From Conus ventricosus (Eukaryota > Mollusca > Gastropoda > Neogastropoda > Conidae): a DNA stretch of 64,000 bases. Of this stretch, positions 11,530-22,929 are shown in pieces; position 1 is the stretch's first letter; every line of letters starts with the position of its first letter. The notes beneath the pieces were generated by a model that did not search any database, was not told the origin of the DNA, and saw nothing but the letters and a program-made list of their open reading frames with translations. The translations under genes were made by a program, and so were the position numbers. The stretch is from NCBI GenBank assembly GCA_018398815.1, contig CM031600.1:47724792-47788791 (forward strand), written 5' to 3'.

Positions 11530-14500
11530 AACTCCGCCTGGTGGTTCTTCGGAGCACTATCTTTGTTCGGAGCCACTTGCCGGTCTCAAGCCCCGGGTAA
11601 AGGAGGAAAGTTGGGCGTGGGGCTAGCAACCTCACCCGTAAAAACATTACCGCTACGGAAATGACAGCAAGAGAAACTACTCCATCTGGCAGAGGGAGTG
11701 AAGCAGACCAAGCAATTGGACTTATGAAGGAGGGGGACCAAGCCGAAAGGACCTCTCCAGCCCGTTTGCGGGTCTCCCAACGCCCAAAACGTCCACATGG
11801 GGAGTTGGATTTTGGAAACGTGCGGACCTTGTCCAAGCTGGAAGATTAGCACAAAACCCTAATGAGATGAAGAAAATACAACCTGAGCCTACTAGGGGTC
11901 ACAGAGGCAAGATGGACAAAACGGAAAACGAAGAGACTGAGTACTGGAGAAACCTCATCTGGTCAGGAAGGCAAGATGACATCCATCAGGAAGGAGTTGC
12001 CCTCATTATTGCCAGAAACATGCCAAGCCGTACTGAATGGAAACCAATCAATGAACGCCTGCTGTATGTAAGAATGAAAATCCAAGTGTGCCAAGCTATC
12101 AGTTTAGTGGCCTATGCACCAATAGACAACACTGACGAGGAGGACAAGGATCAGTTCTTACAAATGCGCTCCAAGCAACATTGGATGACATACCAAGACA
12201 CGATGTTCTCCTCCTGATAGGGGACTTCAACGCAAGAGTTGGGAGCAACCCAAAGAGAACAGGGAAAGAGTCATGGGGAAACATGGAATGAGACAGACCG
12301 ACAACGGCGAACGACTCATCGACCTCTGTGAAAAAAATGATTTGGTCATTGGCGGTACTCTTTTCGCTCACAAAACCATCCACAAGCTAAAAATGGACAT
12401 CCCCGACGGCAAAACAAAGAACCCAAAATTGATCACATCATTATCAACGGAAAATGGAGGCGCTCCCTACAAGATGTTTCGTGTGATGCGACACGCGTGC
12501 TGGTAGTGACCATGAACTACTGGTAGCGAAACTGGCCCTCAAATGAGGAAGGCAAAAGTTGGGGACAGTCGGAACCTGCGCTTTGATGTTGCCAAGCTAA
12601 AAGATCCAACAACAAAGAAAGAATTCGCGTCACCTGAAGAATCGCTTCAGCGTCCCCAAGATGAAAAAAGCACTGACCATAGACAGTTTCAACAAGGCTA
12701 TAACCGAAACAGCAAAAGAGACATAGGTTATAGGAAAAGTGTGAAATCTGAGGGGATAACTGCCAACACATGGGAAAACCATTGAGGAGAGAAAACAGAT
12801 CAAGAAGAAACTGCTAGATGCCAAGTCACCCAGGCTAAAGGAAAGAATAGCAACCAGCACAGAGAGAAAGACAAAGAAGTGAAGTTGGGCTGCAAGGAAA
12901 GATAAAAAGTCTCTATGCGGAGAGACTTGCTGAAGAAGCTGAGGCAGCAGCAGAGATGAAGGATATGAAGACAGTGTATAGAACCACCAAGAGGGTGCGG
13001 GGAGACAGAGGACAGAACCAAGGGAAAAACCAGTTAAGGCAGAGGACGGAACACACATATCACAGAGAATGTGCCAAGCTCGAGAGGTGGAGAGGCACTT
13101 CCAGAGGATCCTAAACCGCCCTGATCCCCCAACACCAGCTGACATTCCTATGGCAGAGGAGGACCTGGACGTCAACATGGGAGACATCACAGTAGATGAG
13201 GTCAAGGAAGCCATCCGCAAGCTGAAGAATGGCAAAGCTCCAGGAGAAGTTGGTGTATGCCCCCAGATGCTGAAGGCAGAAGAACAGGACACACCTCTTA
13301 TCCTCCAACGCATCCCGCAGGACATATGGAACCAGGAGACAACCCCAGCTGATGGAGAACTGGTACCATCATCAAATTACCCAAAGAAAGGAGATCTAGG
13401 AGAATGCAACAATTTTGGGGAGGCATCACCCTACTATCAATCACCAGCAAAGTCTTCAGTCGCATCTTACTCCAGCGTATAAAGAAAGCGGTAGATGACC
13501 TTTCTTCGTCAAGAGCAGGAGGGTTTAGGCGGGGAGATCATGCATTGATCACATTTTCGTCTTACGCCAGATCCTCGAGCAGTCCCATGAATGGAACAGC
13601 CACTTTATGTGGTTTTCATTGATTTCGAGAAAGCCTTTGACAGTTTGGGACCGCGCTTCTCTCTGGAAGATCCTAACGACATACGGCATTCCCCAGAAAA
13701 TGGTCAACATCATCCAGTCCCTGTATGAGGCTTTGAGGTCGCATCATCCACAACAACCCGCTGACGGAAACCCTTCAAAGGGGGACACCGGAGTGGAAAC
13801 AAGGGTGCATTTCTTTCACCAATCCTCTTCTCCTTGGCCATCGACTGGTTGATGCAAACGTCACCCCGGGAAAGCAACGGGGAATCCGGTGGACGTTTAC
13901 CTCAGTCTTTGGGGGACATTGACACGCAGATGACCTGGGACTGCTGTCACACAAACATCAGGGCGCCCAGCAGAAGACAGAAAGCCTCAGCGAGATAGCC
14001 AGCACCATTGGGTGAAGGTCAACGAGAGGGGAAGACGAGGTCATGAGGAAAAATGCCACAAACAAACAAACCCCATCCCGCTAACGGCAAAACCCACTGA
14101 TGATGTTTTAGGAATTTGTATACCTGGGCAGCAAGATGACACCCGACGGCGCTGCAAAACCCGGAGATCAACGCCAGATCAGCAAAGCCCAACCAAGCTT
14201 TCGCGTGCTTAGGCCATCTGGAGATCCACCGTCCTCAGCATCCAACGAAGATTCGACTCTTCAAGGCAAAGTCCTCAGCGTCCTCCTGTATGGCTCAGAG
14301 TGGGTGGAAGACGACCGTCGCCATCGAGAAAAAGCTGGAAGTGTTCCAGAACAAATGTCTGCGACGTATCCTCAGGATCTTCTGGCCGAACATCATCTCA
14401 AACGAAGAACTGAGACTAGAACAGGAGTCTCCACAATACAGGACACCATCCAGGCGCGTCGATGGAGATGGCTAGGGCATGTCTGTCGCATGCCCCCCAG

Positions 14501-14720
14501 CTCACTCCCCCGAACAGCCCTGCGCTGGACCCCCCAAGGTAAAAGAAAACGGGGGGCGACCGAAGGAAACCTGGCGCAGGACAATAGAAAGAGGGGCTGA
14601 AAGGCAAAGGACTGACTCTCAACACAGCCCCCGAGCAGCCGCAGACAGAGCCAGTGGAGATCTCTTTCCATAGCCTCAAGCGCCAGCAGGCACGGGAGAG
14701 GACTGATGATGATGATGACG
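11530..14720 (+). mobile_element. RTE-type non-LTR retrotransposon, near full length
   Basis: LINE of about 3.2 kb encoding an apurinic-type endonuclease followed by reverse transcriptase in one long region. It ends in a GAT/GAC trinucleotide tail (14703-14720), the kind of simple-repeat 3' end usual for RTE elements. The flanks are gtacgaccccacct (11516-11529) and acgacacacct (14721-14731). Copy B has the uninterrupted site at about 19899-19913, reading gtacagacacacct. This supports a recent target-primed insertion present in copy A only. Confidence 0.88.
11790..14690 (+). pseudogene. RTE ORF: endonuclease-reverse transcriptase, frameshifted
   Basis: Reads across frames as follows. GNVRTL (endonuclease start, about 11815) and EMKK lead to EGVALIIARNMPS and ERLLYVRMK. 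Then come AYAPIDNTDEEDKDQF, LLIGDFNARVGS (catalytic Asp/Asn), GERLIDLCEKNDLVIGGTLF, DHIIINGKWRRSLQDV and the SDHELLVAKL-type endonuclease end (about 12530). From about 12990 comes RT: VDEVKEAIRKLKNGKAPG, GEL followed by KLPKKGDL, GITLLSITSKVFSRILLQRI, AGGFRRG, then VVFIDFEKAFDSL in frame pieces. The tail (14100-14690) has KVLSVLLYGSE, EVFQNKCLRRIL, RRWRWLGHVCRMP and KRKRG..KETWRRT, typical of RTE C-termini. The F..DD active-site box near 13900 is not cleanly readable. Several one-base slips break the ORF. Confidence 0.85.
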
Positions 14721-14731
14721 ACGACACACCT

Positions 14732-15236
14732 ACATTTATACACACGTCAATGCACAGGCTCATAAATACAACGTAGCCTACTTGTACGATACATACCTAA
14801 TTTATAGATACGTCAATACATATTTCTTATACATACTACCTACATTTTTAGATACGTCAATAACTTTCTTATACATACATACCTACATTTTTTAGATACG
14901 TCAAAACACATACTTTCACACTACCTACGTTTTGATACGTCATACACTGTGTAAAAAATACCTACTTTATAGATACGTCAATACACATGCTTATACACAC
15001 ATACCTACGTTTATAGATACGTCAATACACAGTTATACAAACATACCTAATTTTAGTACGTATTCTTTCTTATGATACGAATACACATGCTTTTACATAA
15101 ACCTCATTTAGTACTCAAATCATGTTTATACATACTGCCCCACATTTATGATACGTCATACACTGCTATACTACATACTACATTTAAGATAGTCATACTC
15201 AGTGTACATACATACTACATTTATTGATACGTCAAT
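14732..15236. repeat. 44-bp minisatellite, copy A (noisy), truncated by gap
   Basis: Degenerate repeats of tacatacctacatttatagatacgtcaatacaca-type units. They match the clean array at 19967-20425 but with many missing bases. The array runs into the 1000-N gap. Confidence 0.75.
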
Positions 15237-16236
15237 NNNNNNNNNNNNNNNNNNNNNNNNNNNNNNNNNNNNNNNNNNNNNNNNNNNNNNNNNNNNNNNN
15301 NNNNNNNNNNNNNNNNNNNNNNNNNNNNNNNNNNNNNNNNNNNNNNNNNNNNNNNNNNNNNNNNNNNNNNNNNNNNNNNNNNNNNNNNNNNNNNNNNNNN
15401 NNNNNNNNNNNNNNNNNNNNNNNNNNNNNNNNNNNNNNNNNNNNNNNNNNNNNNNNNNNNNNNNNNNNNNNNNNNNNNNNNNNNNNNNNNNNNNNNNNNN
15501 NNNNNNNNNNNNNNNNNNNNNNNNNNNNNNNNNNNNNNNNNNNNNNNNNNNNNNNNNNNNNNNNNNNNNNNNNNNNNNNNNNNNNNNNNNNNNNNNNNNN
15601 NNNNNNNNNNNNNNNNNNNNNNNNNNNNNNNNNNNNNNNNNNNNNNNNNNNNNNNNNNNNNNNNNNNNNNNNNNNNNNNNNNNNNNNNNNNNNNNNNNNN
15701 NNNNNNNNNNNNNNNNNNNNNNNNNNNNNNNNNNNNNNNNNNNNNNNNNNNNNNNNNNNNNNNNNNNNNNNNNNNNNNNNNNNNNNNNNNNNNNNNNNNN
15801 NNNNNNNNNNNNNNNNNNNNNNNNNNNNNNNNNNNNNNNNNNNNNNNNNNNNNNNNNNNNNNNNNNNNNNNNNNNNNNNNNNNNNNNNNNNNNNNNNNNN
15901 NNNNNNNNNNNNNNNNNNNNNNNNNNNNNNNNNNNNNNNNNNNNNNNNNNNNNNNNNNNNNNNNNNNNNNNNNNNNNNNNNNNNNNNNNNNNNNNNNNNN
16001 NNNNNNNNNNNNNNNNNNNNNNNNNNNNNNNNNNNNNNNNNNNNNNNNNNNNNNNNNNNNNNNNNNNNNNNNNNNNNNNNNNNNNNNNNNNNNNNNNNNN
16101 NNNNNNNNNNNNNNNNNNNNNNNNNNNNNNNNNNNNNNNNNNNNNNNNNNNNNNNNNNNNNNNNNNNNNNNNNNNNNNNNNNNNNNNNNNNNNNNNNNNN
16201 NNNNNNNNNNNNNNNNNNNNNNNNNNNNNNNNNNNN
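15237..16236. other. Assembly gap (1000 N)
   Basis: Exactly 1000 unknown bases between locus X copies A and B, so the true distance is unknown. Confidence 1.
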
Positions 16237-16457
16237 CCCCTGAAGCGTCAAAGCTTGTTCGTGATTGTTTATCCGCCTGGGCAGTCTTGTGACTCGTTTG
16301 TCCACGTTCTTGTCGGTTCGCTAACATTTATTAAGATTTGTTTGGTTTTCCCGCCTGCAGTCGTCTCGCTTTGCAACTAGATTTAAAATAAACAGTTGGC
16401 TTATCGAGCATGCAGATGTCGGCCTGTTGTCTTACAGCCCGAAGTACTAACTTCACA
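16237..16457 (+). repeat. Partial gypsy-1 LTR after unassigned sequence
   Basis: 16385-16457 matches the 3' half of the gypsy-1 LTR, from AAACAGTTGGC to CTTCACA, followed by gtatg (16458-16462), the target duplication also seen at 57553-57557. The preceding 16237-16384 does not resemble the LTR's first half and I do not recognise it. Confidence 0.7.
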
Positions 16458-17271
16458 GTATGGCTGCTTGTCGAGCTGGGTAGCAATGCAGGCAACTGAC
16501 AGCCCCAGTCCAGTCTGCCCTAATCCCAAATATCTGCACAAGAAAGTCGATTCTGAGTGGGCATAAACAAAGGGTTGTGTTTAAATACAGAAACTAAATG
16601 GTTCCTATAGCTGTCAGTGAAGGATTTAGATTTATACCCTGGTGTCATCCTTTTCGTACTCCTTCCTTGCTTTTCTGAAAAAAAAGTTGAGTGTAACAGA
16701 GAATGTATAATGTTTTTGGCCTAATCTGCAACTCTTGACTTGGGCCTCGATTAATCTTAGTTCACATTCACGTTAGTCATCAGGCCCCACAACTCACTCG
16801 CTCTGCTATCTTTGCACTAGTTGGAATGGATAAAATAATGTCATTCCTTTCATTTTTCGTTTGTCTGCTTGCAAACCATCTTGATGGCCATATAAACGAT
16901 AAGAACAGCAATCAACTTTCAGACGCAATGAAAATTCTCAAAACATTCTTATTGTGTCTGATCATAGATAGCTATGTTACGTAAGGCCCTAATCGAAAAC
17001 ATTATCTTATCTTATCCTAATCGAAGATGTGTGAAAATCCGCAAGGGAAGTAATCTGTGTCAGAGCTCGCGTTCAGCATAGTACCCACCTTTTATGGGAC
17101 AGATATCGCTGGTGGGCATGCGTTAAACAATAAGATATTTTGCGCAGTCGTTAGTTCAACAGTTCAACCAAAGAGAGAAAGCGCCAGGACATGGGTGTGC
17201 AAACAGTGTGCCTGTAATGCAGACAGTCAGTATCCCGATCGTTATTCCGATCGTTTATCCTGGCGTGTGCT
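16458..17271. other. Locus X copy B, left part: non-coding
   Basis: No gene. This is a clean version of 4264-5075. It contains ordinary AT-rich sequence and a short repeated piece (cttatcttatcctaatcg near 17005). Confidence 0.7.
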
Positions 17272-17283
17272 TCAAATGAATAC

Positions 17284-17287
<4 letters not shown>

Positions 17288-17315
<28 letters not shown>

Positions 17316-18152
17316 CCCAACCTCTGAGCCACCCCAGAAGCAGTACACCCACGCCGTCATTCCGACACCCCGTCCACAGCCACAGCCCGGTCGGCCCCGC
17401 CGCAGCCCCGGCACCGGGCAATCCCAGGGAGCACTCAAATGTCAAGCCGTTAAGAGGCAACCCACCGGAGGAGACAACTGCACTGCTGCCCGAGTCACTT
17501 CGGTGGTGTTCAGTGGCGCCTGTTTTGATCTAACATACGCAGGACACCACCTACTAAGCCCCCTACTGACGACAATAATTGCTTAGTCGCGGAGCCGGCC
17601 GCGAGTGAGCTCTCCCTCCGGAGGGCGCCACCACGTCCGTCCCTCCGACAGACCCCCATGGACTCGCCGATACCGGTGACCCCGACGGAACCAAACAAAG
17701 CCACAGACGTGGAAGAGGACATCGAAATTGAGGTCACCATAAGAGCAGGGCATGAAGGGCCACAGAATTTGAGACATTTTTTTTTAAATGCTGATCAATG
17801 AGAATGAGGATGATTAAGATGATGCTACGGATTTCCATTTCGGTCTGAGACTACATGACAGGGGGCTGTACTCTACGCTTCCTTTCATAATATATCCCGG
17901 CGTCAACAGGCCCAAGAGATACAGGCACCTGCAGTGTTGGTCATGAAATTTGAGCAACACTCTCAGAAACGCATCCATTAAGTGATGAAACTCGACTGTG
18001 TGGTCCCAGTCTTCCCAACTGAGTCCGCAGCAAACTCAACTCTGGGTAGGAGCGGTCGGGGCAGAAAAACCCACATGACTTCTGATGGGATTCGAACCCA
18101 CGACCTCCCAGCCGGGAGTCCGCGACGCTAACCACTTCGCCACGGCGGCTGG
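17288..18152 (-). mobile_element. Long tRNA-headed SINE, copy 1 (filled site)
   Basis: On the - strand the element begins at 18152 with a tRNA-like head: TGGCGAAGTGG (box A) and GGTTCGAATCC (box B), about 60 bp apart, both RNA polymerase III promoter boxes. It ends at the left in poly(A), seen as poly(T) at 17284-17310. It is flanked by a 16-bp direct repeat, tcaaatgaatactttt (17272-17287 and 18153-18168). Locus X copy A has the empty site near 5075. The body has no credible ORF. At about 865 bp it is long for a SINE. A second copy lies at 38869-39719. Confidence 0.88.
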
Positions 18153-18168
18153 TCAAATGAATACTTTT

Positions 18169-19113
18169 ACTTTCTAGATCTATTTGCTAGATCTGTAATC
18201 TGAAAAAACGGTAACTCTACGTTCTTCATCAAACCATTCGGACCATTTTATTTCCATTGACCGTGAACGTTTTCAATATGCACTGACTGGCATCTTTTAA
18301 GCACTATATGAAAAATGTCAAGAGCGCTGTCTATGTCTATATCCAAGGATTCCAAAGCCAGCAGGAAAAGGGTTTGAATGTCATAAGTGTTCAACAGTTT
18401 TACAAAATCACCCTCGCGTTCTTCATTCCTTCCAATTGATTTTTTTTCTTCTGATTTTATACGACGGTTGGCTTCGATTTTTCAGTATTCTCGTGAATAT
18501 TTATTATCCTTGTTCATTTTCACAACAACTGGGAGATGATCAGATTCATTTAAGCTTTCAACATCTAGAGATATAATATTGACGGACGAAAATAGGTCAT
18601 AAGATGCAATAAGATAACTGTACTTACTCCGGAAGATGCAACATATATACAGCTATCATCAAAGTCTTTTTCACCAAGTCCATTTGAAATAATGCATTCA
18701 AACATGTCACCACGCTCAGTTAATTGCTCTCCAAAAAGAATTCATTTGTTTGTCTCGAAACCGCCTTGGAAAACTGTTATCATCTGGAAATTCTGTCTCA
18801 TCAAAGGCATTGTCATCTCCATGAAAACTGTAATTTCGGGATGAAGTTCATGCATTCAAATCTCAGTTACAAGAAAAGATAAGTCACCACACGCTTCATG
18901 CAAATCAATTACACATTCCTCGAGCAGTTCCTTGCCATTTCCCTCCTGTTGAGATTTCCAGTACGGTGAATCATTCCGGAAGTAGGCCTATGTAAGAACA
19001 TGTTAACATGATTTGTTTTTCTGTGGAAAACAAGTCTTTATTTAGCTTCATAACAACAGTGTTTGTGACTTTCATTTCAATCTGTTCAACATATTCAGCA
19101 AAACATTTCCTCA
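18169..19113. other. Locus X copy B, middle part: non-coding
   Basis: No gene. It matches 5090-5515 and 10355-10885 of copy A. The uninterrupted gypsy-2 target site is at about 18575-18590 (ataatattgacgg). Confidence 0.7.
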
Positions 19114-19138
19114 TCTTAACAACAACACTGCCAGAGTA

Positions 19139-19215
19139 TCTTCCTTGGTGCGGCCATTTTTTTAGCTTTGGGTGTCACACCCCAAAGCTAAAAAATATGG
19201 CCGCACCAAGGAAGA
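19139..19215. repeat. Near-loopless hairpin, ~37-bp arms
   Basis: tcttccttggtgcggcc... reads outward from a centre at 19176 and returns as ...ggccgcaccaaggaaga, with one or two mismatched or extra bases and essentially no loop. It sits inside a ~190-bp block (19114-19306) that is absent from copy A, where the flanks join directly near 10890. Confidence 0.85.
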
Positions 19216-19527
19216 CATGATAAAGTCCTTGAAAGGAGATTGTTCGAACTCATTAGCTATGAAAGTCTCATTAGGCAGACAAGATCACGGAAAGTGATGA
19301 AACTAACGAAATGGGTGTTGTCCAGTTTTTGCAAAAGCCTGTAAACGGTTTTTTGGTGCGTGTGTGTGTGTTTTGTTTTTATGTTTTTTAATAGAAATTT
19401 AACTTCTCTGTTATCTACATTATTTACAAAAGAAGTTGTGCTGGGTCTTAACGGATAATACACCATGTGGTTGACTTGCAGCACCTGCGACACTATGTCC
19501 CTGAATCTTTTATGATTGTCTATCTAG

Positions 19528-19538
19528 TATTGAGAGAG

Positions 19539-19590
<52 letters not shown>

Positions 19591-19748
19591 AAGAAAGAGA
19601 GCAGTCCATCCATGCATGTTGTGTAATATTAATTCCGACTGTGATTTTACTCATTTTCGGCGAATGTTACGAACTTTATACATGTTCGAATGTGTCTTGA
19701 AGCCCATTTTAAAGCAGTCAGTGCATGCATGCATGCGCGCGCGCACGC

Positions 19749-19808
<60 letters not shown>

Positions 19809-19826
19809 ATACACACACACACGCGC
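19528..19826. repeat. GA and CA microsatellites of locus X copy B
   Basis: GA repeats at 19531-19600 and CA/CG repeats at 19737-19826. They are longer and purer than their counterparts in copy A (11125-11205 and 11342-11455). Confidence 0.9.
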
Positions 19827-19966
19827 GCGTGTCTACGTACACAAGTGTACAAACACATAAGCCGTGAATATAAATAAATCAAGAATCATTAACCCACAGT
19901 ACAGACACACCTGCATTCATACACACGTCAATGCACAGGCTCATAAATACAACGTAGGCCTACTTG

Positions 19967-20425
19967 TACATACATACCTACATTTATAGATACGTCAATA
20001 CACATGCTTATACATACATACCTACATTTATAGATACGTCATACACATGCTTATACATACATACCTACATTTATAGATACGTCAATACACATGCTTATAC
20101 ACATACCTACGTTTATAGATACGTCAATACACATGCTTATACAAACATACCTACATTTATAGTTACGTATTCATACTATATAGATACGTATATATACACA
20201 TGCTTATACATACATACGTATATATACACATGCTTATACATACATACCTACATTTATAGGTACGTCAATACACATGCTTGTACATACATGCCTACATTTA
20301 TTGATACGTCAATACACATGCTTGTACATACATACCTACATTTATTGATACGTCAATACACATGCTTGTACATACATACCTACATTTATAGATACGTAAA
20401 TTTACACATGCTTATACATATGAAC
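19967..20425. repeat. 44-bp minisatellite, copy B
   Basis: About ten units of 44 bp. Each holds catttatagatacgtcaat followed by acacatgcttatacatacatac; successive catttataga words start at 19981 and 20025. Units near 20165-20250 are rearranged. Confidence 0.9.
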
Positions 20426-20511
20426 ATAATAGAGGTCTGCAGACAGATGTTGAAAGATTTTGATGAACTGCTGTATCAAAATAAAGAATTCGATCAATTG
20501 GGGACTTGTGT

Positions 20512-20546
<35 letters not shown>

Positions 20547-21468
20547 AAGAGAAAGAAAGACACGGACATACATCACATACATCGTCAAACATCACAACCC
20601 AGTCACCATGACCAGTCGTCTATCGACGGTAACGTCCCTCCCACGTGATCGAGACGGGAGGAGAGCCGAGGCGCACAGGAATTCTGCAGATCAAGACGAA
20701 GAGGCAAGCTGCTCTTCCTCCCCTCCCCGCTCTCTGTCTCCGACTCCTCCCAGTCTGTTGTACAGCATGGAAAACACGACTGCAGCGGACACTTTCGATG
20801 ATGATAATGTCGGTAATTGTTTGTGCGGCAGAATATGTGCGATTGTGTGGAGAAGAAAGCCCATTTCACAAGCCACAACCTGACACACATACACGATCAC
20901 GGACACGACATCCCTATGATGAGCTGGTGGGTAGAAAATACCTGTGCGATTGACAGTGGTGGTGATCAGGATGCAGACGAAAGCAAAGAATCTGCCGATA
21001 GGGCACTAGATACTTCTGGCAACGAACATTCCATACCTGTAAAGATCTCACCCGGCGAGCAAACAGGGTACCAAAAGAGTGACAGACAAAAACATCATAT
21101 TTAATGAAATAATGACCTGTTAAGCAAACAATGCAGACATGCTGGACAGTATCAGGAGCAGTTTCAAGACAGAAAAGACCGCCTCACATTATAATGCAGC
21201 TGGTGAGAACGGAAATCCTGACCTGGATACGATCTGACCGTAAATGAATGATAAACATATTTCCTCTCAGTGACTGTCTAACCTGTACTGTGATGTTCAA
21301 ATGTCACATTGTCATACTTCCTTGGTACGGTTTCCTTGTCATGAAGAACTTCAATATCTAATTTCATATTCATGTTCAGTCCAGTGGCTTCCCCTTCCAC
21401 CTGTCCCATATTATGAATGGGTTTAAAAGCTTGAAACAATAAATCATTCGTATTCGAATTCGTGTTCG

Positions 21469-21533
<65 letters not shown>

Positions 21534-21765
21534 CTCTCTCTCTTAACAGCAGCTCAGAATGTTAAACAAATGTTTCTTCACTATTTTCCAAAGTAGCCTA
21601 CTTTGATATCCCTCCCATTTCTTATACATTGTTGCATGGCTGAAATGGTATAGGCAGAAAGGAAGACAACCAATGGGTAGTGTTTCGAACGTTGTCAGTG
21701 TTCAGAACTAACGTGAGGTAGAGTTAGAAAGAAACGGTAGTGCTCGGAGCGTAAGTTCCAAACAT
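20426..21765. other. Unassigned region with GT and CT microsatellites
   Basis: Contains GT repeats at 20509-20545 and CT repeats at 21473-21543. Short ORFs at 20600-21100 read acidic or histidine-rich text in several overlapping frames with no recognisable domain. I see no supported gene. The word aagaattcgatcaattg near 20484 recurs at about 28452, again next to a dinucleotide array. Confidence 0.5.
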
Positions 21766-21780
21766 CACAGCAAAGTCTTC

Positions 21781-22232
21781 TTCTTTTCTTCTGCTTTTTC
21801 TTCTGCGTACACAGGCTGATACTCCTACGGACACTCCCTGTATAGACAGGCAAGGATTAATCCCATCTACCGAACAAAGGGAGTGGAGTTTTGTGTGTAT
21901 GACCATTTATTATCCCGCCATTAAGGCAGCCATACTCCATCTTCGGGGCAGGTGCATGCTATGTGTAACGTGTCATCCATACCAACGGCCAAACTGGCCT
22001 TCTCTTCCGAAAGTTGGTGATGGGATTTTACGTGTGTGCAAGATGTTATGCGTGCGTTCACACACGGAACCTCGGTTTATAGTCTCATTCGAAGGACTGT
22101 ATGAGGAATGGAGTCGGAACCAATGTTAACTCCGAGGGAAAAATCCTCCTGTACCGAAACGGCCCGACGGAGATTCGAACCCGCAACCCAAGATTACGAG
22201 TGTGGCGCTCTACCACTGAGTTATTCCGGCCC
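21781..22232 (-). mobile_element. tRNA-derived SINE, second family
   Basis: On the - strand it starts at 22232 with ggggccggaata, box A-like TAACTCAGTGGTAGAGCG and box B GGTTCGAATCT, continues for about 450 bp and ends in an A/G-rich tail. It is flanked by a 15-bp direct repeat with one mismatch: cacagcaaagtcttc (21766-21780) and cacagcgaagtcttc (22233-22247). The head resembles tRNA-Thr loosely, with CGT at the anticodon position, but the stems do not pair well. It is a SINE head, not a functional tRNA gene. Confidence 0.82.
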
Positions 22233-22247
22233 CACAGCGAAGTCTTC

Positions 22248-22790
22248 ATCAAACTTCAGAGCACTACCAGCGTGTTTTGAACAGTGGCGTGTTTTGAACG
22301 TCGTTTGCAGGCACAAATATTGAACTTTCAATCTCCCGCTCAAAAAGGAAAAGTACATAGGAAATAACTCTTTGGGTGTGTATTCAGTATACTTCTACTG
22401 GAGGAAAACAAGATTCACACATGAACTGAATCAAAGAGTCGAACCCGGATCATTCAATGTCGGTAGAGGTATGTGTGTGTCATTCATTTAACGTCTTTCC
22501 ACTAATCGGGATATTAGACGGAGGTAGAGGTATGCGCTCTCCTGCATGCCTTCGTGCTTTCAGTGTAAATCATTCTTGATTCAATGCACCACAGTCTCTG
22601 CCAAACGATAAACATAGCCATCTTTCTGTGGAAAGTGAAGGCGGTAGCAGATCCACTTATTTCTATTTTTTAAGATACTCTTTAGCACATTTCCTTTCTT
22701 CAGTATTTTATTCGACAACCTTTTCTTACTTTCGATCAGATTATATTTTCTTTTGTACTTCCCTCTCTCTTCTGCCTCCCCAATATTTCA

Positions 22791-22795
<5 letters not shown>
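22248..22795. other. Non-coding, with a dispersed ATATTAGACGG motif
   Basis: No gene. 22491-22520 (tttaacgtctttcc...gatattagacgg) resembles the 3' end of the LINE remnant at 35530-35575 and is probably a repeat tail. Confidence 0.4.
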
Positions 22796-22873
<78 letters not shown>

Positions 22874-22906
22874 CGTGCGTGCGTGCGTGCGCGCGCGCGC
22901 ACGCAC
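22796..22906. repeat. GT microsatellite passing into GCGT/GC repeats
   Basis: About 68 bp of GT followed by GCGT and GCGC repeats to 22906. A poly(C) run follows at 22999-23018. Confidence 0.95.
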
Positions 22907-22929
22907 TTGCAGTCCAAACAACCTTACCA

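Noticed and set aside
15202..16380. Long open frames spanning the N runs (also at 34335-35415 and 57956-59401)
   Set aside because: They are almost entirely unknown residues from the 1000-N gaps and say nothing about coding.
18080..18152. Possible tRNA gene on the - strand
   Set aside because: Same reasoning: it is the head of the long SINE and recurs at 39650-39719.
20600..21104. Overlapping short ORFs that might be a small secreted or acidic protein
   Set aside because: Several frames are open at once, with no signal peptide, domain or splice context. More likely chance ORFs.
22144..22232. Possible tRNA-Thr gene on the - strand
   Set aside because: The anticodon and acceptor stems do not pair and it continues into a SINE body with a target duplication, so it is a SINE head.
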